A stretch of 46,542 nucleotides of DNA, taken from the NCBI RefSeq assembly GCF_003992665.1, contig NZ_RZMX01000010.1:1-46542 (forward strand), written 5' to 3'. The DNA is from Pelagibacterium montanilacus. GTDB taxonomy: Bacteria > Pseudomonadota > Alphaproteobacteria > Rhizobiales > Devosiaceae. The notes under the pieces were generated by a model. That model worked only from the letters and a program-made list of their open reading frames with translations. It did no database searches and was not told the origin of the DNA. This document shows, piece by piece, positions 16,555 to 28,276 of the stretch. A program made the position numbers and the translations under genes. The first letter of the stretch is position 1, and each line of letters begins with the position of its first letter.

Positions 16555-16629
16555 TGGTGGGCGTAACTGGGATTGAACCAGTGACCCCTACGATGTCAAC
16601 GTAGTGCTCTCCCGCTGAGCTATACGCCC
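16555..16629 (-). tRNA. tRNA-Val (GAC anticodon)
   Basis: The acceptor stem GGGCGTA/TACGCCC is complete with an encoded CCA (16555-16557). The anticodon stem CTACG/CGTAG encloses loop TTGACAT, giving anticodon GAC for valine GTC/GTT codons. The D and T arms are nearly identical to those of the neighbouring tRNA-Val, 111 bp away on the same strand, so the two are likely co-transcribed and arose by duplication. Confidence 0.95.
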
Positions 16630-16783
16630 ATTTTCTCCCGCCCGCACGTCTTGATCAAGCTGCCCAGGCGCTGCGCAGGGATACACCACAAAACGCGCAG
16701 TGCGGTCAAGAGGGTAGCTCGGGCAAAATTTCCGTTGAGACGCCGTCGCCCATGGGGCCATGCCGCGCCGTGATTGCGGCCCC

Positions 16784-17143
16784 TCAGGCGGCCAGCATGC
16801 GTTCGACTTCCCCCACCAGATCCTTGAGGTGGAAGGGCTTGGACAGCACCGCTGCCCCCTTGGGGGCGGCGCTGTCGGGGTTAAGCGCCACGGCCGCGAA
16901 CCCGGTGATGAACATGACCTTGAGGTCTGGGTCCAGTTCGGTGGCGCGCCGCGCCAGCTCGATGCCGTCCATCTCGGGCATCACGATATCGGACAACAGC
17001 AGGGTGAAAGGCTCTTCGCGCAGCCGCTCATAGGCTGACTTGCCATTGTCGAACGCCACCACGTCGTAGCCTGCGTTCTTGAGCGCGCGGGTGAGAAAGC
17101 GGCGCATGTCCGCGTCGTCTTCGGCCAGCAAGATCCGGTTCAT
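16784..17143 (-). CDS. cpdR: CpdR-like single-domain response regulator
   Basis: The product has 119 residues from the ATG at 17143, preceded by an AGAGG ribosome site; the upstream in-frame start would add 17 unrelated residues. It is only a receiver domain: acidic pair Glu8-Asp9-Asp10, phospho-acceptor Asp52 in LLLSDIVMPEMDG, and the conserved Lys in VLSKPFHLKDL. In Caulobacter and Rhizobiales, unphosphorylated CpdR recruits ClpXP substrates, while phosphorylation by the CckA-ChpT relay, which also controls CtrA, switches it off. The protein ends in -LAA, a terminus compatible with ClpXP recognition. It is divergent from the N-formylglutamate amidohydrolase, an arrangement I recall as common in Rhizobiales, which supports the symbol. 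Confidence 0.85.
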   Translation of the reverse strand: MNRILLAEDDADMRRFLTRALKNAGYDVVAFDNGKSAYERLREEPFTLLLSDIVMPEMDGIELARRATELDPDLKVMFITGFAAVALNPDSAAPKGAAVLSKPFHLKDLVGEVERMLAA

Positions 17144-17339
17144 CGGCACATCCTCTCGCGAACGGCGCATGCCGCCCTGCAGTCTGATTCGCATGTTTTA
17201 CAGGCTAGGCCACATTGGCAACAGCCCTGTTCACGACTGAACTCCGCCCCTGGAATCCCGACGCGAATCTGTGGACAAAGCGGGCCTCTCATTGCACACT
17301 TGAGGCCAACCCGTCCCCTTGTCCGGCCAGGAACCGCGC

Positions 17340-18221
17340 GTGCAGTCCGATTTTGCCAACAGACCGGCTTTCGAGACCATCCGCCCGCGGCGCCAGCTCG
17401 CTCCCCTGGTGTTGAACTCCGCTCATTCCGGTTGCGACTATCCGGCGCGCTTCCTCGCCCTCTCACGGCTCAATGAGCGCACCATCCGCCAGTCCGAAGA
17501 CGCGTTCGTGGATGCGCTCTTTGCCCGGGCCCCGCATATGGGCGCTCCCCTGCTCAAGGCGAACTTCCCCCGCGCCTATCTCGATGTGAACCGCGAGCCT
17601 TACGAGCTCGACCCCCGCATGTTCCGCGAGCCCCTGCCCGAGCATTTCAACACGTCCTCGCCGCGCATCGCCGCCGGGCTCGGCACGATCGCCCGCATCG
17701 TCTCGGAGAACCGCCCGATCTACCGTGAGCAGTTGACGCTCGAGGACGCGGCCATGCGGATCGAGGGGATTTATCGGCCCTATCACCGCACGCTCCAGCA
17801 ATTGCTCAGCGAAACGGTCAACCGCTTTGGCGTCGCAATCCTGATCGATTGCCATTCCATGCCCCGGCTCAGCCGCGGCAAGGACCGGAGCGCGCCCGAC
17901 ATTGTTCTGGGGGACCGCTACGGCACAACCTGTGCGCCCGAACTGGTCGATCTGGTCGAAACGCTCATGTCCGCTGCCGGGCTCACCGTGGCGCGCAACC
18001 GCCCTTATGCGGGCGGCTACATCACCCGGAGCTATGGCCGCCCGCAGTACGGCGTCCATGCGCTCCAGATCGAGATCAGCCGGCACCTTTACATGCACGA
18101 GGCCACGCTGATGCGCCATTCGGGGTTCGATCGGCTCGCCGCGCTGGCCAATGGGCTGGTTTCCGCCCTCATGGCCTTCAACCATACCACTCTCGCCCAA
18201 GCCCGGGCAGCGGCAGAGTAA
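17340..18221 (+). CDS. N-formylglutamate amidohydrolase
   Basis: The product has 293 residues. I chose the GTG at 17340, which has AGGA 8 nt upstream, over the TTG at 17319. Family motifs are LNSAHSGCDYP near the N-terminus (metal-binding His), NREPYELDPRMF, ILIDCHSMP in the middle and QIEISRHLYM near the end, the usual zinc-hydrolase signatures of this family. The enzyme hydrolyses N-formyl-L-glutamate to glutamate and formate, the last step of one histidine-degradation route. No other hut gene is nearby, and broader amidohydrolase use is possible. The gene is divergent from cpdR and followed by hisN in the same direction after 346 bp. Confidence 0.87.
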   Translation: MQSDFANRPAFETIRPRRQLAPLVLNSAHSGCDYPARFLALSRLNERTIRQSEDAFVDALFARAPHMGAPLLKANFPRAYLDVNREPYELDPRMFREPLPEHFNTSSPRIAAGLGTIARIVSENRPIYREQLTLEDAAMRIEGIYRPYHRTLQQLLSETVNRFGVAILIDCHSMPRLSRGKDRSAPDIVLGDRYGTTCAPELVDLVETLMSAAGLTVARNRPYAGGYITRSYGRPQYGVHALQIEISRHLYMHEATLMRHSGFDRLAALANGLVSALMAFNHTTLAQARAAAE

Positions 18222-18567
18222 AGCAGGACCCTGCAGTTCCGGAGCGCGTTCAAAGCACCATGACCGCAGGCTCTACCCGCGCCCTCGAAACGCCCCCTGA
18301 AAAAAGAATGGGCCGCTCCAGGCGGCCCAAGTCAAGGGAGGAAACGTTGACCGCCCCGCCGGAAAAGCTGTCCGGAACGCGACGATCAAACCATCATGCA
18401 CCCAATTGAATGGCCCCATTCGCACACATGTGCAAGAGATCGCTCATGACCGCACAACCAATGGGCAAGTGCTGTTGCAAAAAGGAATCACTTTTGAAAA
18501 GGACTTGTTAACGTTCAACTGCGGGACACGGTTCCCCGTTTCGCCCACCCAGTTTTCCGGAGCCCAG
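18222..18567. other. 346-bp gap between the amidohydrolase gene and hisN
   Basis: No ORF is supported. The gap holds one strong hairpin (18310-18328) and, nearer hisN, a less GC-rich stretch around 18470-18510 that may contain the hisN promoter (a TTGAAA hexamer is at 18491-18496). No RNA gene was recognised. Confidence 0.4.
18310..18328 (-). terminator. Terminator-like hairpin, minus-strand orientation
   Basis: The stem GGGCCGC/GCGGCCC is a perfect 7 bp with a 5-nt loop. Read on the minus strand it is followed by ATTCTTTTTT; on the plus strand no U-tract follows. No minus-strand gene ends here, so it may stop antisense transcription or simply be the weak end of the upstream plus-strand unit. 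Confidence 0.4.
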
Positions 18568-19380
18568 ATGCCCTCTTCCATCGATCAGATCACGGATTCA
18601 GCCATCCGCTCGACCATGCTCGCTGCCTCCGCTGCGGCCTCGGACATCACCCTGGGGATGTTTCGCACCGGGCTTTCGGTCGACAACAAGCTCAAATCCG
18701 GCTTCGACCCGGTCACCGCCGCGGACCGGGACGCCGAAACGGTGATTCGCGGGATCATCTCGGACGGCCACCCGACCCATGGCATCATCGGCGAGGAGTG
18801 GGATGCGCTGCGATCGGAGAGCACCTTTACCTGGATCATCGATCCCATCGATGGCACCCGCGCCTATATCGCGGGCGTGCCGGTCTGGGGCACGCTGATC
18901 GGTCTGCTCGAAGGAGACCGGCCCGTCGCAGGGCTCATGCACCAGCCCTTCATCGACGAATGCTGGATCGCGACGGGGGGCCAGACCCTTTACCGACGCT
19001 CAGGCGTCGAGACCCCGGCCCGGACCAGCGCCGTCACCAGCCTTGCCCGGGCCCGTGCCACCACCACATCGCCCGAGATCTTCCAGGGCCCTCATACGGT
19101 GGGCTGGTCGGCGATCCGCGATGCGGTGCTCCAGGTGCGTTATGGGCTCGATTGCTACGGATACTGCCTGCTGGCCTCGGGTCATATCGATCTTGTGGTC
19201 GAAACCGAGCTCAAGGACGTCGACATCGCCCCCCTGATCCCCATCATCGAAGGCGCTGGCGGCGTCGTCAGCACATGGGATGGTGGGCCTGCAGCACGCG
19301 GCGGAACCTGCGTGGCGGCGGCCACTCCCGAGCTTCACGCCCAGGCACTGGCCCTTCTGCGCCGCGCCGTACTCGAATAG
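18568..19380 (+). CDS. hisN: Inositol monophosphatase-family phosphatase, likely histidinol-phosphatase HisN
   Basis: The product has 270 residues from the ATG at 18568, which has GGAG upstream; the longer in-frame start adds 54 residues with no family match. It is a metal-dependent phosphatase of the IMPase superfamily: GEE (75-77), DPIDGT (92-97) and the late Asp in KDVDIAPLIPIIEGAGG form the two-metal site. In Rhizobiales this neighbourhood, after an N-formylglutamate amidohydrolase, usually holds the monofunctional HisN that converts L-histidinol phosphate to histidinol. Inositol-1-phosphatase or CysQ-type activity cannot be excluded from motifs alone. It is convergent with the hydrolase gene that follows, 29 bp away. 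Confidence 0.8.
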   Translation: MPSSIDQITDSAIRSTMLAASAAASDITLGMFRTGLSVDNKLKSGFDPVTAADRDAETVIRGIISDGHPTHGIIGEEWDALRSESTFTWIIDPIDGTRAYIAGVPVWGTLIGLLEGDRPVAGLMHQPFIDECWIATGGQTLYRRSGVETPARTSAVTSLARARATTTSPEIFQGPHTVGWSAIRDAVLQVRYGLDCYGYCLLASGHIDLVVETELKDVDIAPLIPIIEGAGGVVSTWDGGPAARGGTCVAAATPELHAQALALLRRAVLE

Positions 19381-19409
19381 CGCTGGCCGTGGCCGGACCG
19401 CGAACTTTG

Positions 19410-20369
19410 TTAGCGCGTCTGGTCAGTCACGAACGCATCGAAGGCGGCAAACACCTGATTGCGCACCATGTCGGTTTCCATGAACAGCTCATGATGCGCA
19501 CCGGCCAGCACCACATGATGGCCGGTGCGCATGCGCAGCGCCAACTGCTCGGTGGCAGCGGTCGAAACCACGCGGTCATTGCCCGCCGCAGCGATAAAGG
19601 TGGGAATCTGCAGCCGTGAGGGGAAAGAGACGGACTGCGCCGTGGTGATCCCCGAAAGCGCCGCGCTCACCCACCCGATGGTGGGCGCGCCGACCCCTAG
19701 ATCGGGGCGGGACGCAAGCACCGCCATCATGCGCGCGAATCGCTTCGCATCGTGGGTGATGACATTGGTCTCGAAGCGCTGCGTCGCATCGACCCGACGC
19801 TGAAGCGGGATACCCGAAAGTCCCACGAACCGTAGGGCGTTGAGAATAACGAGGCACGCCCGGGGCGAGAAGGGCAGTCCGGGCAGCCCGATCATCGGGG
19901 AGGTGACGAACACTCTGTCGAACATCAGCCGGTCCCGGGCCGCGGCCAGAAGCGAAACCAGCCCGCCGGTCGAGTGGCCCACTAGGTAATAAGGGGGTGG
20001 GCAGTCGGGCAGGAGAATGCGCGAGTGAAAGCTTTTGAGGTCGATCCAGTAATCTTCGAACTGGTCCACATGGCCCAGCCTGCCATTGCCGATCAGCCGG
20101 TCCGATCCCCCCTGCCCGCGCAGGTCGAACGTCGCCACGGCAAAGCCGCGCTTCTGGAAATCGGTGATTGTCTCGAAATATTTCTCGATGAATTCGGTGC
20201 GCCCCTGCACCAGACACACGGTGCCCCGGTGCTCATCGCCCGTGCGGGCAAAGCGCCCGTAACGCAGCCGCACCCCGTCTTCGGTCTGGAAATAACCCGC
20301 CCGGGCGCCAGGGGGGACGGGGTTGTCCGGAATGTCGCACAGGATTGGGCGGTCGGTATTTGCTGTCAC
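19410..20369 (-). CDS. Alpha/beta hydrolase, lysophospholipase/monoacylglycerol lipase-like (PldB type)
   Basis: The product has 319 residues from a GTG at 20369 with GGAGA 9-10 nt upstream; the ORF could extend to 20477 but those residues look like leader. The nucleophile elbow is GHSTGG (Ser133), the oxyanion segment QGRTEFIEKY, the acid in AAGNDRVVS and the base in AGAHHELFME. There is no signal peptide, so it is cytoplasmic or membrane-peripheral. Such hydrolases remove acyl chains from lysophospholipids or monoglycerides; the exact substrate is not readable. Two stable hairpins lie upstream in its possible leader (20473-20550). Confidence 0.82.
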   Translation of the reverse strand: MTANTDRPILCDIPDNPVPPGARAGYFQTEDGVRLRYGRFARTGDEHRGTVCLVQGRTEFIEKYFETITDFQKRGFAVATFDLRGQGGSDRLIGNGRLGHVDQFEDYWIDLKSFHSRILLPDCPPPYYLVGHSTGGLVSLLAAARDRLMFDRVFVTSPMIGLPGLPFSPRACLVILNALRFVGLSGIPLQRRVDATQRFETNVITHDAKRFARMMAVLASRPDLGVGAPTIGWVSAALSGITTAQSVSFPSRLQIPTFIAAAGNDRVVSTAATEQLALRMRTGHHVVLAGAHHELFMETDMVRNQVFAAFDAFVTDQTR

Positions 20370-20472
20370 CGTGGCGGTCTCCGGGCTGGGTGCCGGATGG
20401 AGCCAGCCGGCAGATGGCGCTGACCATAGCCATAAATTCCGGCCCGGCGAAAGGCCAGTGGCCCAATGAAAA

Positions 20473-20506
20473 GACACGCCCTCCGCCGTTGGGCGAAGGG
20501 CGTGTC
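20473..20506 (-). terminator. Strong hairpin followed by TTTT on the minus strand
   Basis: The stem has 14 base pairs with one mismatch (20473-20487 against 20492-20506) and a 4-nt loop. Read on the minus strand it is followed by TTTT, the form of a rho-independent terminator. It lies about 105 bp upstream of the hydrolase start, so it could be an attenuator in that gene's leader or a block to antisense reads from the hsp20 side. Confidence 0.5.
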
Positions 20507-20517
20507 CAGGGAAACGA

Positions 20518-20550
20518 CGATGCCGTTGCGGGGGGCGGTGAACGGCATCG
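20518..20550. repeat. Inverted repeat / hairpin upstream of the hydrolase gene
   Basis: The arms CGATGCCGTT (20518-20527) and AACGGCATCG (20541-20550) are perfectly complementary, 10 bp, around a 13-nt GC-rich loop. There is no T-run on either side. It may form one leader structure together with the hairpin at 20473-20506. Confidence 0.45.
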
Positions 20551-20727
20551 GCGCCCCTGCAAGCCCCCCGTTGAGGACTTACAGTGCCCCCTTCTAGCCG
20601 AGACCACCTGAACCCAAGCCGAGTGCGCCGTTCAGATTCGATTCATCGAACCGAGTGGGGGTCTTGAACCGGCCACGCGCGCTCCTAAATCAATGCTGCG
20701 GTTGCCGGATGGTCCGGGTCCGCTCCT

Positions 20728-20803
20728 GTCGCCAGGCCTCGCCCAGCAGGGGAGGCAGAGGCGACGCCCAATGCTGTGATTCTTGCTGACAAGGAGAACG
20801 AAC
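20728..20803 (+). promoter_or_regulatory. ROSE-like RNA thermometer in the hsp20 5' leader
   Basis: The ribosome site AAGGAG (20791-20796) can pair with TCTTGCT just upstream (20781-20787). The pairs are 81-97, 82-96, 83-95, a U-G pair 84-94, a bulged G85, 86-93 and 87-92, around a short loop. The U-U-G-C-U motif facing the ribosome site with an extra G is the hallmark of ROSE elements, heat-sensitive leaders known from rhizobial small heat-shock genes. Upstream, GTCGCC/GGCGAC (20728-20733, 20760-20765) closes over GCCTC/GAGGC (20736-20740, 20752-20756), like the accessory helices of ROSE. Confidence 0.7.
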
Positions 20804-21262
20804 ATGCAGCGTCTCGACTTCACCCCCTTCTACCGGTCCACGGTTGGTTTTGACCGGCTGTTCTCACGGCTCGACACCATGGTGGGCGAGGATGCCAAAA
20901 GCTATCCGCCCTACAATATCGAGCGCACCGGCGAAAACGCATATCGCGTGACCGTCGCCGTGGCGGGCTTTTCGAACGACGACATCGTCGTCGAGACCCG
21001 GGAAAACAGCCTTCTGGTCAAGGGCGGGCGCACGACCTCTCCTGCAGAGGACAAGCGCGAGTTCCTCCATCGCGGCATAGCCGAGCGCTCCTTCGAGTTG
21101 CGCTTCCAGCTTGCCGACTACGTGGAGGTCGCCGGAGCCAATATGGAAAACGGTCTGCTCCACATCGACCTTAGGCGCGAGTTGCCTGAATCTAAGCGCC
21201 CGCGCCAGATCGAGATCGGAGGCGCCCGCACGGCGACCATTGAGGACCAGACCGTCAACTGA
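20804..21262 (+). CDS. Hsp20-family small heat-shock protein (IbpA-like)
   Basis: The product has 152 residues from the ATG at 20804, with a perfect AAGGAG site 7 nt upstream. The N-terminus MQRLDFTPFYRSTVGFDRLF is characteristic of class A rhizobial/IbpA-type small heat-shock proteins. The alpha-crystallin domain spans about 30-125, from YPPYNIERTGENAYRVTVAVAG to the strand around NGLLHIDLRREL. It is an ATP-independent chaperone that holds unfolding proteins in the cytoplasm. A ROSE-like element covers its ribosome site, so translation should rise with temperature. A strong terminator follows, so it is a single-gene unit. Confidence 0.95.
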   Translation: MQRLDFTPFYRSTVGFDRLFSRLDTMVGEDAKSYPPYNIERTGENAYRVTVAVAGFSNDDIVVETRENSLLVKGGRTTSPAEDKREFLHRGIAERSFELRFQLADYVEVAGANMENGLLHIDLRRELPESKRPRQIEIGGARTATIEDQTVN

Positions 21263-21314
21263 CCGGCGTTCGGACCGTTCAGGAGTCCGAACCCGCCGTT
21301 TACATGCGGCAAGG

Positions 21315-21344
21315 GGGCGCGGCCTTTGGGCCACGCCCTTTTTT
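21315..21344 (+). terminator. Rho-independent terminator of hsp20
   Basis: The stem GGGCG-C-GGCC pairs with GGCC-A-CGCCC (one mismatch, 4-nt loop) and is followed directly by TTTTTT (21339-21344). It is 53 bp after the hsp20 stop codon. Confidence 0.9.
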
Positions 21345-21423
21345 GTTGGCTGGGCGACAGCATCATTTGCACACCCTCCCCTTGCCCCCAGCACCAAAAT
21401 CTGACAATGTCGCCGCAAATTAG

Positions 21424-21773
21424 GACAGGGCTCCTGTCGCAAAAGCCACTGCCGATGGGCAGTGGCCTGCGTGAAGCTGCCGCCATCGGAGCGGCAAAAA
21501 GTCGGGTGATCCCCGAGCACAATTGTGCGATGGGTAACCCGTTCGCACCTCCTGCCGTCTCCCGGCCGGAGCGTGCGCTCGCGAAGGTCCGGATCTGGGA
21601 GGAACCGGGCCATTCGCGAGGAGACCGACAGGTCTTTGCAGGGCGGCCATTTGGATGCAGTGCCGCCCCGGTGTATTGAAACAGAAGGGCCGCTTGAGCC
21701 GAGCCGTACGCATTCGCGGTACGACCCGCCCAAGCACCCTGCACGACACAACCCGTACCGGGATATCCGGTAC
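21424..21773 (+). promoter_or_regulatory. Structured leader upstream of gltB (six hairpins)
   Basis: In order: H1 GACAGG/CCTGTC (21424-21438); H2, a perfect 9-bp stem with loop GATG (21445-21466); H3 TGCCGC/GCGGCA (21478-21496); H4 CGGG/CCCG (21503-21515); H5, palindrome GCACAATTGTGC (21517-21528); H6 GTACCGG/CCGGTAC (21755-21773), ending about 20 nt before the gltB start. H1-H5 are packed into 105 nt. I do not recognise a known riboswitch class. It may be a cis-regulatory RNA, or a set of protein-binding palindromes in DNA. Confidence 0.45.
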
Positions 21774-21792
21774 CTGAGGCGAGGATTGGTGT

Positions 21793-26508
<4,716 letters not shown>

Positions 26509-26522
26509 GGAGAGGCCAAGCC

Positions 26523-27950
26523 ATGGGTAAGGTCACAGGCTTTCTGGAAATCGACCGTCAGGAGCCGCGCTACGAGCCGGCTTCGGACCGGATTCGCCAT
26601 TTCGGTGAGTTCACCATTCCCCTCTCGACCGACGAGGTGCGCAAGCAGGCGGCCCGCTGCATGGATTGCGGCATCCCCTATTGCCACAACGAGGTCACCG
26701 GCTGTCCGGTCAACAACCAGATCCCGGACTGGAACGACCTCGTCTGGCAGGATGACTGGGAAGAGGCCGCGCGCAATCTGCACTCCACCAACAACTTCCC
26801 CGAGTTCACGGGCCGGGTCTGCCCCGCCCCCTGCGAGGAAGGCTGCACGCTCAACCTCGAGGACACGCCCGTCGCCATCAAGACCGTCGAGCAGTCGATC
26901 GCCGACCGGTCCATCGCCAATGGCTGGGTGCGTCCCCAGCCCTCGGAAACCCGTACGGGCAAGAGCATAGCGATCGTGGGGGCCGGTCCTGCCGGCCTTG
27001 CCGCCGCCCAGCAGCTCGCCCGCGTCGGCCATGATGTTCACCTTTACGAACGCGAGCCCCGCCCGGGCGGCCTGCTGCGCTATGGCATTCCCGACTTCAA
27101 GATGGAAAAGCACCACATCGACTTCCGCCAGGCCCAGCTTGAAGCGGAAGGTGTCGTGTTCCATTTCGGCGAAAACATCGGGGTGACCCGTCCGCTCTCG
27201 GACCTCCAATCCAGCCATGACGCAGTTCTGCTGTGCGGCGGCTGCGAGCATCCGCGCCATCCCGGCTGCGAGGGAACCGAGCTCGAGGGCGTGCATTACG
27301 CCATGCCCTTTCTCGTCCAGCAGAACCGTCGGGTGGGCGGCGAGGTCATCGAGGGCGAGGAACTTCTGGCCTCGGGCAAGCACGTCGTGGTGATCGGCGG
27401 CGGCGACACCGCCTCGGACTGCATCGGCACCTCGTTCCGCCAGGGTGCGATCTCGGTGGTTCAGCTCGACATTCGTCCCCAGCCGCCCCTCAAGGAAGAC
27501 AAGCTGGTCTCGTGGCCGAACTGGGCCATCAAGATGCGCACCTCCTCGTCCCAGGCCGAGGGCGCGATCCGCGAGTTTTCTTCGGGCACCCTCGAAATCG
27601 TGGGCAATGAGCGCGGGCATGTGACCGGCGTCAAGTGCGCGCGCGTGGGCACCGAGCGCAAGCCCATCGAGGGCACGGACTTCATCCTCAAGGCCGACCT
27701 CGTGCTCATGGCTATCGGCTTTGCCCATCCCGTGCACGAAGGCATGCTCGATACGCTGGGCGCCACGCTCGACAAGCGCGGCAACCTGTTCGCAGACACC
27801 TTCAGCTACAAGACGTCTGTGGATGGCGTTTACGCCGCGGGCGACATGCGCCGGGGCCAGTCCCTGATCGTCTGGGCCATCCGCGAAGGCCGTCAGGCCG
27901 CGCGCGCCATCGACCTGGACCTGATGGGGACCACCAGCCTGCCCCGCTGA
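26523..27950 (+). CDS. gltD: Glutamate synthase (NADPH) small subunit
   Basis: The product has 475 residues from the ATG at 26523, which has a GGGAGAGG site; the ORF runs further upstream only by overlapping gltB. N-terminal cysteines 46, 49, 54 and 61 and the later CPAPCEEGC set bind 4Fe-4S clusters. The FAD-binding motif VGAGPAGLAAA follows (about 150), then the NADPH-binding motif VIGGGDTASDC (about 290) and a final FAD-contact block GVYAAGDMRRGQSLIVWAI. It passes electrons from NADPH to GltB. It shares the operon with gltB and is followed by repeat copies and a terminator. Confidence 0.98.
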   Translation: MGKVTGFLEIDRQEPRYEPASDRIRHFGEFTIPLSTDEVRKQAARCMDCGIPYCHNEVTGCPVNNQIPDWNDLVWQDDWEEAARNLHSTNNFPEFTGRVCPAPCEEGCTLNLEDTPVAIKTVEQSIADRSIANGWVRPQPSETRTGKSIAIVGAGPAGLAAAQQLARVGHDVHLYEREPRPGGLLRYGIPDFKMEKHHIDFRQAQLEAEGVVFHFGENIGVTRPLSDLQSSHDAVLLCGGCEHPRHPGCEGTELEGVHYAMPFLVQQNRRVGGEVIEGEELLASGKHVVVIGGGDTASDCIGTSFRQGAISVVQLDIRPQPPLKEDKLVSWPNWAIKMRTSSSQAEGAIREFSSGTLEIVGNERGHVTGVKCARVGTERKPIEGTDFILKADLVLMAIGFAHPVHEGMLDTLGATLDKRGNLFADTFSYKTSVDGVYAAGDMRRGQSLIVWAIREGRQAARAIDLDLMGTTSLPR

Positions 27951-27991
27951 TCGGCGGACAGGGCCCGAGCTCTGCCGCCCAGTCCGGTCTT

Positions 27992-28098
27992 TGGCGCGTC
28001 TCCAGGAAAGGTTGTGACCTTTTTCCCGATCGGAAACGCGGCAACTCACGGACTTGGAGCGCCTGTTCCGATTCAATCAGAATCGAAGCTGCTCTGTA
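27992..28098. repeat. RIME-like intergenic repeat, copy C (diverged)
   Basis: The reverse complement aligns to copy A along its length: an AGAGCA-like end, the core CTGATTGAATC with flanking GGAACAGG, then GCGTTTCCGA and GGGAAAAAGGT. It is more diverged than copy B. It lies in the same orientation as copy B, inverted relative to copy A. Confidence 0.7.
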
Positions 28099-28106
28099 AG
28101 AACAGA

Positions 28107-28140
28107 TACGGCGCCTCGGTCGATCCACCGAGGCGCCGTA
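28107..28140. terminator. Terminator hairpin of gltBD (possibly bidirectional)
   Basis: A perfect 14-bp stem (28107-28120 against 28127-28140) with loop CGATCC is followed by TTCGTTT on the plus strand. It lies between convergent transcription units (gltBD and the purA operon), which fits a two-way terminator. Confidence 0.75.
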
Positions 28141-28156
28141 TTCGTTTCAGCCGCCA

Positions 28157-28258
28157 CTAGAAGATTTCCAGGGCAAAACACTTTTCCGGCTCGGAAACGC
28201 GACAAATCAAAGACTTAGAGCTCCTGCTCTGCGTCTATCAGAACAGGATATGCTCTAA
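28157..28258. repeat. RIME-like intergenic repeat, copy B
   Basis: The reverse complement matches copy A closely: TAGAGCATATCCTGTTCTGA, then GCAGGAG, CTCTAAGTCTTTG, CGCGTTTCCGA and CCGGAAAAGTGTTT. One arm of the central palindrome has decayed (TCTATCAGAACAGG against a changed partner). The terminal CTAG is kept on one side. Confidence 0.75.
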
Positions 28259-28276
28259 GGACGTAACGCTCCAGGT

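Larger units (their letters stand above)
20370..20803. other. 434-bp gap between the hydrolase gene and hsp20
   Basis: No gene is supported. The gap contains two hairpins near the hydrolase gene (20473-20506, 20518-20550) and the hsp20 leader with a ROSE-like thermometer (20728-20803). The segment around 20600-20690 probably contains the hsp20 promoter, but I could not pick sigma-factor boxes with confidence. Confidence 0.5.
21263..21792. other. 530-bp gap between hsp20 and gltB
   Basis: The gap holds the hsp20 terminator (21315-21344) and then a hairpin-rich segment (21424-21773) leading to gltB. Short ORFs on both strands in this interval lack ribosome sites and family features, and I do not support any of them. 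Confidence 0.6.
27951..28276. other. 326-bp gap after gltD: two repeats around a terminator
   Basis: No gene is present. The gap is filled by RIME-like repeat copy C (27992-28098), a 14-bp-stem hairpin (28107-28140) and copy B (28157-28258). Confidence 0.8.

Noticed and set aside
16369..16629. Attachment-site duplication of the tRNA-Val 3' end
   Set aside because: I searched the left part of the window by eye for a second copy of the T-arm/acceptor end and found only the neighbouring tRNA gene itself. No integrase is present.
20783..20803. Upstream ATG at 20783 as the hsp20 start
   Set aside because: The ATG at 20804 has a perfect AAGGAG and gives the standard N-terminus, while 20783 lies inside the thermometer stem.
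21440..21540. Possible cobalamin riboswitch, because of a GCCACTG-like segment before gltB
   Set aside because: The rest of the B12 box and core pairing are missing, and the gene is not a typical target. The GCCACTG is simply one arm of a perfect hairpin.
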